The notes under the pieces: model-generated | The model's database searches: none | Told to the model about the DNA's origin: nothing | Seen by the model: the letters and a program-made list of their open reading frames with translations, nothing else | Translations under genes and position numbers: made by a program | Part shown: positions 1 to 10,689 of the stretch, piece by piece | How positions within the stretch are numbered: the first letter of the stretch is position 1 | How the letters are laid out: each line of letters starts with the position of its first letter | Assembly (NCBI RefSeq): GCF_011386835.1 | Contig: NC_088796.1 | Coordinates: forward strand, 28,785,011 to 28,849,010 | Direction of reading: 5' to 3' | DNA: 64,000 nt | Source: Chrysemys picta bellii | Lineage: Eukaryota > Chordata > Testudines > Emydidae

Positions 1-305
1 GCCATTGATAAAAAGTCATTACACAAGAGGGGCCTCCATACTGTACAAAGCCTGTGTCCTCAGAAGAGAGGATCACAAGAGATACAAATAACTATAGGGC
101 CAGAGGTCTCTTCTGAGTGCACAAGGTTTCCTCACGGAATTCCTAGTTGCATTAATGAGAATTACAGATATGGGGTACGAGTCTCAAAAATGCTCAGCAC
201 TGCTCTAACTTTGCTCCCATTGAAGTCAAAGGTTAAACTCCCAATGAGAGCTGAACTGTGTGAATGCGGAGTGCTTTTGAAAATCCAACCTATGAATATC
301 TACAT

Positions 306-945
306 CAGGGGTCTCAAGCTCAATTTACCTTAGGGCCAGTGCCAGTCCTCCAATCCTCCCAGCAGGCCAATGTCACTTATGCCACCCAGAACCTGCCCCC
401 CCAAAACTCCGGCCCCACTTGCCTAAGGCTCTGGGATGGAGGTCTGGGGCAAAGGATTGGGGTGCAGGCTCTGGGAGGGAGTTTGGGGGCGGGAGGGGAG
501 GGTGTGAAGGGGAAGGGGGTGCAGGCTCTGGGATGGAGTTTGGGGGCAGGAGGGGATATGTGGGGTAGGAGTGCAGGCTCTGGGAGGGGGTCAGGGGTGC
601 AGTGCTTACCTGGGGCTCCAAGGCAGGGCGGGCACCTCCCCCGCGGTGTCCTATTGGATGCAGGGGCGCTCGGGGTGGGGGCAGCGGTTGGGGCGGGGGC
701 AGCGTGCAGAGGCACAGCCCCACCCCGCCCCTGGGCCACAGGGAGGGGCCGGCAGCCACTGGAGCGAGCAGGCAGACACTGCTCAGCTTCGCTGCACTGC
801 CAGGGTCCCTGAGGGGGGAGCGCCTGGGGGCAGCAGGTGGGGCCAAGGGAGAGACTCGGCCCCAAAACTGCTTGAGCCCCACGGGCCACATTGGTGAGGC
901 TCGCGGGCTGCAGATGGCCCGCGGGCCAGGACTTTGAGATCCCTG
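306..945. mobile_element. hAT-like MITE, GC-rich, 640 bp
   Basis: The ends form inverted repeats: CAGGGGTCTCAAGCTC on the left and CAGGGATCTCAAAGTC on the right (reverse complement). The flanks are ATCTACAT (298-305) and ATTTACAC (946-953), 6 of 8 identical, as for a decayed 8-bp hAT target duplication. Inside, a G-rich unit beginning GCAGGCTCTGGGA is repeated about three times between 425 and 595. The proline-rich open frames over this stretch are by-products of its GC content. Confidence 0.75.
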
Positions 946-1009
946 ATTTACACGCTCATATGAAAATAGACCTTCATGGCTCTGAAACCTGAACAAGAAC
1001 CAGCAGACA

Positions 1010-1028
1010 AACACACACACACACACTC
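1010..1028. repeat. (CA)n microsatellite
   Basis: A short uninterrupted CA dinucleotide tract just right of the hAT-like element. Confidence 0.85.
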
Positions 1029-2910
1029 ACTCTTGTGCTGATTACTGTTAAGTAGCAGAAAGGTTTAATGCTTTAAATGATGGCATTTATTTATTTACAT
1101 TTGCATTACAAGAAAGTGCAAATGTTTATATTTTCAGTCAGTATACCCAATATATGTAAAAAACTTTAAGTGGTATAAATTCAACACTTTGGAATTAACA
1201 ACATTCATCCTCATGAATATTTTAAGGTGTCTAAGTCATCCCTGAGTGTTTTGACTGATGCTTCAAAACTTGATAAATTTGATTGAAGCATTTACTGATG
1301 GCTTCAAGGCTTCTGTATCTGATACAAGCTTGATTGATCAAGCTAGCAAAGTGAGTTCAGTGACATAGCCCTAACCACACAGGTCAGTTTTTCCATTTGA
1401 TGTAATTTCAATACATATTTTAGCCTGAATGGAGGATGTTGTGTCTGCTTGGCTCACACTACTGTTTGGTGAATATGATCTGATTGATATATAGGGCCTT
1501 CTACTGCTGCCTTTTCTCCAGTGAGTAATCCTTACAGCAAGTATCTTTAAGTAGGCCCACTGGGACTATTTACATTAGCTCACAAATTACTCATGGAAGG
1601 AAAGGTTGTTAAGATCATGTCCTTGAACGGAACAATTATGTCATTACAACCAATAAACCTTTTTTCGCCTCTTATTTTTAAATTAATACTTTTCTGTTTC
1701 AAGTCATTTCCACTCATTGAACTAGGCTCATGGGCTTACCTCTTTTCATCCTTTCCTTGCTCCTATTTTCAAAATAAAATGTCCAGGCATTGATATTTGA
1801 GCTATGGAGCATACCTTGAGCACATAGCCAGTCTGATCAGTCATGGTACCAGAAGGGTTAGTCCTTGACATCAGTTTTCCTTGCCAGTTTACATTACTTT
1901 ACACTGAATACAAGCTATTGCTAAATATATTCTTTAATTTTACAACCAATTTTTTTTTAAACTTCTTAATACATATATGGGCTCACTCTAAATTGTCCAC
2001 ATTAGGTTAGCTGATGAGGATACCTAAGCAGACATGTTTCTCAGCCCTCTCCCTCCCTCCTCCCCTCCCCCCCAAAGAGGAAAGCAAGGGCGGCTGCCTA
2101 ACTCTAAGCTAAAAAATAATTTTATTTAGTTTTTAAAGGCTGTAGATGAAATTTCAGTAAATACACAGCCAAAAGACAGCAAGAGTACGTAGAAAAGAAA
2201 AGGGCTAAAAGTTAGGGGAAATTTATATTCATCAAATAGTCAAGGAAAAATGAATAAAAGCTGGGGGAAAAAGAAAAGAATAAAGAAAAGCAGGTTATAA
2301 GAAAACAAGAGCAGAGATGAATTAAAAAAGCTTGTTTTATTAAGTACTTTAAAAACAATCTCATCTTGATAAGTCTGGAAGTCACTAGGTCTACCCAGAA
2401 ATTCTTCACTTCTCAATTAAGGCCACTATTTTCCACAAATGGGTAGCTAAATGTAGACTCCTAAATCCAGTCTTGCACACCCAAATAAGTCATCTAAGGA
2501 CCAGGAAATGTTAGAGAAGAAAATTCTCACTTTCCTGGGAGCATCTCTGAAGAGACCAATTAGTGCACATGCTGGTTTAAATCTTTATTGAAGGGAGCAG
2601 CAAAAAATTGCTTCAGGATGCATACATATAGCCATCTCTTCTTTTATAACCCTGTTGCCAGTTCCCTCTTCTTTAGGTTTACAAGACATTACATGATGCT
2701 GGTTTGAATTTTGACTGACTTATCTTGGAAGCCAACAAAGTGGCAGATGGCTGCCACACTACCCAGGTCTCAAGGACAGTGGAGAACAACATCCGCTTCT
2801 CTTTGATGGACCACTGAGTCTGAGGGAACAGATTATATAGTCTGTTCTATAAAGCATTTGCTGTTACGGAAAGCAGTAGATGGTAGAATTCACTTCTACA
2901 TGTGATCACA
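1029..2910. other. Unassigned AT-rich intronic sequence
   Basis: I see no gene and no repeat I can name here. There is a C-rich pyrimidine tract at 2045-2075 and A-rich minus-strand-like tracts near 2260-2300. Confidence 0.5.
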
Positions 2911-2923
2911 CATCATTCTAAGC

Positions 2924-3259
2924 CAGGGGCGGGCAACGTTCGGCACGCGGCTCACCAGGGTAAGCACCCTGGCGGGCCGGGCCAGTTTTATTTACCTGCT
3001 GACGCGGCAGGTTCAGCCAATTGCGGCCCCCACTGGCCGTGGTTCGCCGTCCCGGGCCAATGGAGGCAGCGAGAAGCCGCGGCCAGCACATCGCTCGCCC
3101 GCGCCGCTTCTCGCCGCTCCCATTGGCCCAGGACGGCGAACCGCGGCCAGTGGGGGCCGCAATCGGCCGAACCTGCCGCATCAGCAGGTAAATAAAACTG
3201 GCCCGGCCCGCCAGAGTGCTTACCCTGGCGAGCCGCGTGCCGAACGTTGCCGACCCCTG
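2924..3259. mobile_element. Palindromic MITE (near-perfect 336-bp inverted repeat)
   Basis: The left arm starts CAGGGGCGGGCAACGTT and the right arm ends with its near-complement, AACGTTGCCGACCCCTG. Complementarity continues through most of both arms to a short centre near 3085-3100, so the whole element can fold into one hairpin. The ends resemble hAT termini. Inverted similarity runs slightly past the ends (TTCTAAGC at 2916-2923 against GCTTAGAA at 3265-3272) across a short GTGTGT tract. The element is far more CpG-rich than its flanks. Confidence 0.85.
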
Positions 3260-3274
3260 TGTGTGCTTAGAACA

Positions 3275-4085
3275 TTTTCTGGTGAAATAGCATCTGAAAA
3301 GCAGTGAGGTCTAGAGAGGAGAGAGTGGTGGAGGGAATGGGAATGCATGGGGGAAATTACCAGATTACACTTTTTTTTGTTGCAGATCCACAATAAGAAG
3401 TATACACACCATTGCACCACAATCTTAACAGGTTGATCTGGCAGTTACTGCATAAAACAGCCTGACACAAAAACTCTATTTAAAAAAAATCTAAAAGCAG
3501 TAAGTAATATTGATTTATATGCTATCTGATAGCTAGTAAAGATGACAGATAGCCCTCCCCTCTGGCACCTTGTTAGTGGTTGGCAATGCCCTTCCAGTAG
3601 CCACACTTTCTGATTTTAAATCCATAGTTACATAAAACAGGGATACGACCCCAAAAGTGATTTGATACATTCCCGGTGCCCTGCAAAGGGGGCCTATCCC
3701 AAGTCTAGTTATTTTGAAATAAAAAAAAAAAAAACTTTGTTTTAAAAAGAGCCGTGGTTGAAAAAAAGTGTTGCAGTGGAGTCCAGTAACCTGCTCTTCC
3801 CAGTCCTCCAAAAGGTTACCCTTCCTTTACCAAAATTCTACAAATTCTAGAACAATCCAAAGACTGGCAAACCTAAAAGACACAGTCCCCTTCCTGGAGG
3901 GGTCTCATACAGCTGGATGAAAAAGCTACTTCAAGCTTTAAACCTGGAGACTTATGAAATATAGTGGCTTGCCTGGGATTTAAACAGAATGGAATGTTGC
4001 CTTTACGATCTTAGTATGGGCTACATTCAAAGCTCAATGAAGTCAACGTGACTCTTTCCAGTAGACTTTGGATCAGCCCCTATTC
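3275..4085. other. Unassigned intronic sequence
   Basis: No gene recognised. It contains an A-run at about 3720-3734 and no repeat I can name. Confidence 0.45.
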
Positions 4086-4089
4086 ATAG

Positions 4090-4345
4090 GAGTTTAAGGC
4101 CAGAAATAAAACAATATTATCTAGTCTGACTTCTTCCATAACACATGCCATAGAATAATTTCACCCAGTAATTCCTGCAGACCTAGAACGTCTGGTTGTG
4201 CTAAAGCATATCTTTTATAAAGATGTCTAATCTGGATTTAAAGACTTCAAGTGATTGAGAATCCACCACTTCCCATAGTAAATTATTCTAATGGTTAATG
4301 AGCCTTGCTGTTAAAAAGCTTATACTTCCTATCCACTTTGACTAT
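4090..4345 (-). mobile_element. CR1-like LINE 3' fragment, antisense
   Basis: The plus strand carries antisense CR1 landmarks in the right order: TATCTAGTCTGACTTC, then AGACTTCAAGTGATTGAGAA, TCCACCACTTCCC and CTAATGGTTAATGAG. These match the end of the CR1 ORF2 and 3' UTR in reverse. It is strongly diverged, suggesting an old copy. Confidence 0.7.
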
Positions 4346-4974
4346 ATATGTGACTGAAGTGACATTTATATTTCACTTCTCTGCTTCCCCACAGCATGCT
4401 GTGTTAGTTATTATCTTACTGGAACACCATCCTGATAAATATTGCTTATATTCTTTAATCAGATTCAGCAACACTTTTGTATTTTGTGAGGGAAAACAGT
4501 TTTCCAGCAATTCTAGCAGTATTCTGAAACTACAGTTCCTCTGTGATAGCGATTCTCTTGCTTTTTGGTTTTGCTGTGCCAACTGACTGTGTTCAGATTT
4601 TATTGTTTTGATATTTTAAAAATAAGTTAAAGATTTAAAAGGCAGCAACTTAATACACATGGAATAAGTAAGTTAGAAAACTTCATGCACTACAGCAAAA
4701 CAACTTTCAAAGAGTAACATTGGTAGAAACAGTGCTAGAGCAAGCTTGTGGATATCTTCAATCAGTGTTGCAGATGGATTACGATACACTGGTCAGCCAC
4801 AAAGCAAAGGAATCATGGTCAAACACTTAGCGAATATTGGACCCTAAAAAAATATGGAAAGAGAAAGAAGAGCATGCCAGCTCTGTCATTGCAAAACAAC
4901 CATGTCAACAATCTGTACTCAAGAACTGAGGTGGGGGGGGGGAGTTATGTGATTAGAAAACACACACAGAACAG

Positions 4975-5371
4975 GGAATTACATGATGACCGTGAAGGAT
5001 GAGACATGTATTGGAACATGGAATGTAAGAATGTACCATGCTGGAGCAGTTGCAGTAATGACATACGAGTTGAAAAGATGTAGGGGGCAAAAACTTGGTC
5101 TATGTAAAATGGGATGGAAAGGCAAAGGAGAATTCTACCCTGATGAAAATAAGATATTGACCCCAAGAAGAGAATATGGTGGACAGCAGGACAGAGTTGC
5201 ATGGTACTATAGCCAAAGTGAAGCCAGACTCTTAGGGCATCTAGCTTGATATCATCTTGTATGCTGAAGGTGAGATTCCAAATCAAATCCAGTGAAGTTA
5301 CAATAGTTCAAGTATATGTAATGACCTCAGCAGTGCACAAATAAGAAATTGACTAATTTTATAATGACCTA

Positions 5372-5409
<38 letters not shown>

Positions 5410-5920
5410 CCAATGCAAGCAGTTTCAAGACAAGACCAGTCATTGATGATGGAAGTTTTTAAATGCGAAAGTAGGAACAGACTGAAATTCCTGGGCTGGA
5501 GCATAGGCAGATTTTGACTACATGAAGAAAACGAAAGAGGAGAAAGGTAGAAATTTAGTAGCCTACGCATCAACCTGGCAATAACAAACATACTGTTTCA
5601 ACTAAAAAAGATTCAGAGGAAGCAGACACGGATATCACCTGATGAGCAAATGAAGAACGTGATAGACTTTACTTGTGAATCACAGATGGAAATCAAATGT
5701 GTTGTCATGCAGATCATTAGCAGACAATATCAGATCAGATCATAAGTTAGTGCTGGCATCCATGAAGTTGAGGCTCAGAGCAATTGAGAAAGTGTCAAGC
5801 ACTAAGATCTATGACATGGATAAATTGAAAGAGCTAGATATCAGGAGAGAATACAAAGAAGCGATGCAGAAAAACCATCACAGCGCTGGTGGAAGAGGAA
5901 ACAATGTGTTATACTGAGTG
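4975..5920 (+). mobile_element. Decayed LINE: endonuclease domain
   Basis: Frames on the plus strand spell pieces of an apurinic-type endonuclease of the vertebrate endonuclease/reverse-transcriptase LINE group. They are GTWNVRMYHAG near 5008, LGLCKMGWKGKGEF near 5100, a VYV...EIDEFYNDL-like piece near 5310, and then DFTCES and IRSDHKL, the conserved SDH end of the domain, near 5660-5745. The frames shift several times and a 35-base A run (5373-5407) sits within the domain. The order and orientation join this part to the reverse transcriptase remnant at 7640-8650. Confidence 0.72.
5373..5407. repeat. 35-base A homopolymer
   Basis: An uninterrupted A run inside the LINE endonuclease remnant. 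It could be an expanded slippage tract or the tail of a lost small insertion; the sequence alone does not decide. Confidence 0.9.
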
Positions 5921-6519
5921 GAGTTACTCAGACACTTCAGTTTGAACACACTGGATTAGGTAAAGCAATAAAACAAAGAGATAGATTGTAAGGGAGTACA
6001 AGTAACAGGCATAAAAGTCAGAAATGGTTACAAGGAAAACCGCTTACTGGTGCCTAACAAACTATATTAGAGTCAAAGCAAAAGTTTCTCACCACATGCT
6101 TTCAACGGTCTTACTTGACCAAACTCTTTAGGTCAGGATCTCCCCCCAGGGTCTAATGGCGACTTCCTTGGTCTTCTTAGGTGTGATGTCAGAAACAGAC
6201 AGCGAGAGAAAGAAGTGTCTGCCCTTACTTTTTATAGCTCTGTCCCCCCCCCTTTGGTGATGGCAGGTGACATAGCCAATGGACTCAGCATCAGCTGTAG
6301 GCATAGCGGCAATCCTCTCTTGGATAGGCTGCTGAAGTTTCTCCCGAGTCACTACATCTTCAAGGGACTTGATGTTGAATTTCTTTCATACTGATTTTTG
6401 CCTGCTTGCGATGCCTTGAATCAATCAGGAAATTCATGATAGATCTAACATGGATGCTCTGTCCAACAGCCATAGGTTCCATGCATGGGCCTCGTGATGC
6501 GTACATCCTTCTGATCTCG

Positions 6520-7135
6520 AGCTCTAACAGTAAGAGTCAAGAAGGTGCCAAAGCCTGGAGCAAGTGTGCAAGTGCTTCCTTTGGGAAATTGCTCCAACGC
6601 GTTTTCACGGACTGTGACCTACAGCAGGACACCAAGATCCAGGTCTCTTAAGACAGTTATTCCTACACTTCTTTATGAATGCAAAACCTGTGTGACCTAT
6701 CAACAGCATCTCAAGAGTCTGGAAAGGCACCAACGTTGCCTCTGGAAGATCCTTTGCATCAAATGGGAAGATCCCTGCACCAACGCCAGCATCCTCACTG
6801 AAGCCAATGTCACCAGCATTGAAGCAATGATCCTCATGCACCAACTCTACTGGGCTGGATATTGTGTGCAGATGCCAGACTCTCACCTCCCAAAACAAGT
6901 CCTCTACTCTCAGCTCACCCATGGTCAGAGATCCTGTGGTGGTCAGAGGAAACAATACAAAGACATACTGAAAGCCTATCTTAAGAAAACTGACATGGAC
7001 ATCACAAGTTGGGAGGAGCAAGCCACCAGCCGACCCCAATGGCGCCACATTCTCCATCAGGCAGTGGCCCATTTTGAGGAGAAACGCCTTGCCCTTGAAG
7101 CTGAAAAGAGGGAGAGGAGGAAGGAAAAAAAATAA
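6520..7135 (+). pseudogene. C-terminal part of a second LINE reverse transcriptase
   Basis: The open frame at 6545-7135 contains, in order, IPTLLYECKTC, HLKSLERHQRCLWKILCIKW, SIEAMILMHQLYWAGYCVQM, LPKQVLYSQL and SCGGQRKQYKDILKA. This is the standard thumb/connection region of non-LTR reverse transcriptases of the endonuclease type. The polymerase core is absent and an upstream piece (6406-6651) lies in another frame, so the copy is 5'-truncated and frameshifted. It encodes no working enzyme. The opposite-strand open frame over the same bases is a shadow. Confidence 0.78.
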
Positions 7136-7159
7136 TGTTCTCCCAGCAGTCAGCTGGCC

Positions 7160-7226
7160 CGCCCAGAAATGTCAGTACCTACTGTGGTTCCAGGGTCGGA
7201 CTCCTGAGTCATCTCAGGACTCATAT
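7160..7226 (+). pseudogene. Zinc-finger-like tail of the second LINE
   Basis: Just past the stop near 7135, a plus-strand frame reads CGSRVGLLSHLRTH. This is the second half of the C2H2-like finger that closes some LINE polyproteins. The first cysteine pair is separated from it by a frameshift. Confidence 0.6.
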
Positions 7227-7639
7227 GTAAATCCGTGGTAGAGATTGTCCTCGAATCGAGGGATCATGGATGATGATAGTCCTGTCCCCCCTTTGAGAAG
7301 CATTTCCATCTGGGAGACAGGCAACAGGAAACGCCATGTGGTTTCTTTGCTAAGATGTGATTTTTGCCACTACCCCCTTTCTCACCAAAGAAAGGTAATG
7401 GCCCATCAGCCTTGTTTACACCTGTTAAGGCATCAGCTTGCCCTTTGTCTCTGCAGAACTGGTTTGGTCACTCCCCAGACTTATCTGGAAAAATGTATTT
7501 TTAGTCATGATTTCAGTTTATTTTCATAACTATACATATGAGATGTTGCTATGTTCAGTTTGCCACGATATTATTGATCAGCAAGTTACGAGTTTTTAAA
7601 ACAATACTTCACAAGGCATACCTGGTACAAACATTACTA

Positions 7640-8650
7640 CACTAGTGTGTAGGGTGTGAACACAGGGCTATATTCTGTCAGAGGTAGCATTTGGCAGAAT
7701 GGATTACAGCAAGTCCTGACAACATATGGCATCCCTGAAAAACTGATCAAGCTGATAGAGAACATGTACAGGAGGAGTCAATGAACATGGTGAGAGTAGA
7801 CAGAAAGCTGGTGGATGGATTCAGGACAGTTGCAGGAGAGAGACTGGAAGCAGTAATGGCTGTAGCACAGAGATGAAATGGGAAGAATGATGTTATGTGG
7901 TAGGACAGTGCATAATCTTAGATTCACAGACAGTATTGACTTCACAGCATTGACCAAGGAGAATTTACAGAGAATAACTGACAAGATAAACGAGGAAAGC
8001 AGAAAATTCAGATTGAAGATCAACAGGAATATGACAAAAAAATTATGGCAATTGTGAAACAAGAGGTAAAGATCAAACTCTGAAACAAAGAACTAGAACA
8101 AATGGAAAAATCTGAGTACATTGGAGGACTAGTATCAAAGAATAGGAACTGTGAAGATGACATTAAAAAAAAACAAAACAAAAAAACATGAGACTAGCCG
8201 CTACTGCATTCCGAAAATTTTGCAAGACCTGGAAGGCTAAAGACATTTAGATAAAACCAAGAGTCAGCATAAGCCCACTGTCATGCCAATACTGCTGTAT
8301 GGATTGGAATGCTGGAGTGTGATGAAAAACGATGAACAAGAGATTTTGACTGCAGAAATGAATTGGCTGAGGGGAATACTGAGAGTTTCAAGACTGCAGA
8401 AAATAAGAAAATGACTAAGGCAAGATATAATGCTGCTACAGAAGATTGAAGCAAAATAATTGTGATGGTTTGGACACATGTAAAGAACGACCAGAGAAAA
8501 GATACCCTATGTGGCAATACATACCAGTCTGCAAGGAACTAGAAACAGAGGATGTGTTGGTGAAGAATGATGACAGAGAAAAAAAATGTTTAAGGATAAA
8601 GGAAGCTGAGAAACTGGTACGAGATAGAAAGTGGTGAAAAACACTTCATT
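7640..8650 (+). mobile_element. Decayed LINE: reverse transcriptase remnant
   Basis: Plus-strand frames give YGIPEKLIKLIENMY near 7730 (RT palm entry), LLYGLECWSVMKNDEQ near 8295, MNWLRGILRVSRL near 8360 and WFGHM near 8466. This is the usual order in endonuclease-type LINEs. The catalytic YADD region is not recognisable and several stops and shifts are present. It is read as the 3' half of the same LINE whose endonuclease lies at 4975-5920. Confidence 0.72.
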
Positions 8651-8759
8651 CAGCCCCATCATTGCTGTTGAGCTGACAGACAGGAACCAAAGAGAAAAAT
8701 TTAGTATACATCATCTTGAACTAAATCGTGAACCTGGGAACATGTCACATGATAAACAA

Positions 8760-10554
8760 TGTGCCATAACACGATGCACAGGGGTTGAAGTATAGGAAAT
8801 CAGTAGGGAATGCAGCTTCCCCTCCTCTCCTAAAAGCAGAAGGAAGCTCTCCCTTCTTTGCCTGGATTAGCTAAGCAGTTACTCACCACAGCTCCTCTCC
8901 CCCATTCTGGATGGTGCAATGGGAACTCCTTGTTTCTATCTACTTTAACCACAAATGGCACAAAGAGCATAACAACAATCTCCACTTGACCCAGAAGCAC
9001 AGCAGCTACAAGGTCATATGTTCCACCACTGGTACTTCTGCAAGAGAAACACCAACCAACCATGTCAGAATTGCCAGCACAGATCACCTAGACAGATTTC
9101 CTGATTGATCTACCAACACAAGATTCCCTGTCCGTTTACTTTGTTGTTGCTTTAATAGACTGATTTCTAGTGTGACACATTATACAGTAATGCACTATTC
9201 TTATGCAGAGAGATTATTATCGCTGTGGAGTGCAGAATAGTAAGAATCATCCATTTTAGACAGAGAGTGCCATTGCCATGTATAGAAGTGTCAAATTTCC
9301 AACGAAAGGCATAATGTGTTTTAACAACTGTAGGGTTTGGAATATATTAGGGATTGTATATCTGTGTAGGCAGTACGAACAGAATAGCAAATACACTGGC
9401 AATGGTTGGAGTTTTTTTCCTTTCTTTACAGATTTCACAAAAGCTCAGGAAACTACCATCACTGCATCAGAGACCTCTAAAAGAGAAGAGGGTAATGGGA
9501 TACTGTACAGTAATGACTTCCTGCCATGCCTCATAGCATTTTCATGTACGCGTTCAAGAATCGGTGTAAATTAAAACAGGATTTTTTCTTTAGCAGTGTA
9601 TTTTTGCATAATCTGTATTAAAAAGATAGATGGATTCACCCTCCCTCCCTCCCCCCACCTGAATCTCTGGTTTCTCCTTAAGTTAGAGAGATTTTTATGT
9701 TATATTAAGGGGCAGAACACATTTCCTAGATCCATACATGGTGATTTCTCTGTTGAATCATCTTTTCTCTCGACCCTCTGGAGATCTCTCCATGTGGCCC
9801 AGGCTCTGGAGACAGGACAGGCAGAAAAATTATCTTTCCCCTCCCCACCCCTTCCAATTCAGCTTGCTTAGACAAAAGTGATATTGCAGTCTGCATCATC
9901 TCAGGATCTCTAGGGAAAGGAGCCTCAAGCAGCCTGGTTCTGATGAAACTGCACTGCCAGTGTAGGTGCTCTACCAGGAGGCAGAGCCAGTGCAGAGGCA
10001 CAGGGCCAACATTCAGATGACTCTGGGATCTTACAATGCCTGTTAAAAATGCTAAAATACATAAAGGTGGCATTGTATTTCTAAATAGACAGCATACAGT
10101 GTCTTTTTTTTATAATGATACTACACTATTAACACATTTCCCCCAAATCCACTGCATATGCACAGAGATGTTAGATAAAAACAAATACTCTTTCTGGAAG
10201 GTTGCAACGTAACTTTGTTTCTTAGAATTCAGAAGGATAACAAATAAGAGCCCCAAAACAGAGAGAAACAAAGCAGGCTGCTCCCTAAAACAGAGAAGCA
10301 CAACTCAATCCACCTTACTCTAGGCTGGCTGTAGATTCACTGCTACTATGCCCAGATTGTTTACTTCCCAACAGAGCCCTGTAGCCTGCAAGTAGGACCA
10401 GGAAAACCTCTGAAATTTAAAGTGACAAGCTACAATTTCAGCACAGTTTTTAAAATATACCACAATGGCTGTTTTAGCTTACACACTAAAGCCCTGATTC
10501 AGCAAAATATTAAAGTGTTTAAATGCTTTGCTCAATTAGGGCATTAATCATTTG
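8760..10554. other. Unassigned intronic sequence
   Basis: No gene or nameable repeat recognised. The short open frames here show no conserved motif. Confidence 0.45.
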
Positions 10555-10681
10555 GGGCCAGATTGTAAACTGTCAACTCCTAGTGGTGGGTAGTTATTTG
10601 CCACATGAGTAGTCCCACCAATGGGATTATTAGTGAAATTAACTGCTCCCCAGTGGCAGTCATAGGTTTACAATCTGGCCC
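10555..10681. mobile_element. Short MITE with perfect 15-bp terminal inverted repeats
   Basis: GGGCCAGATTGTAAA at 10555-10569 is the exact reverse complement of TTTACAATCTGGCCC at 10667-10681. The interior has no coding sequence. The family is one of the GGCCAGATT-type MITEs common in sauropsids; I could not assign a superfamily. Confidence 0.7.
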
Positions 10682-10689
10682 TTAATGAG

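Larger units (their letters stand above)
6080..7620. mobile_element. Retroelement inserted within the 5-8.6 kb LINE
   Basis: The LINE endonuclease remnant ends near 5920 and its reverse transcriptase resumes near 7640. The intervening block is of different origin. Its outer parts (6100-6300 and 7260-7600) resemble no LINE coding sequence and may be LTR or leader sequence of an unassigned retroelement. Its centre holds the 3' coding end of another LINE, listed separately. Exact boundaries were not resolved. Confidence 0.5.

Noticed and set aside
373..1026. Long overlapping open frames on both strands
   Set aside because: They lie in a GC-rich hAT-like MITE. The translations are Pro/Gly/Ala-rich with no domain and mirror each other on opposite strands.
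4305..4586. Paired plus and minus frames (93 and 69 residues)
   Set aside because: Mirror-image frames at the edge of an antisense CR1 fragment with no conserved motif.
6605..7072. 155-residue minus-strand frame
   Set aside because: Antisense shadow of the LINE reverse transcriptase end read on the plus strand.
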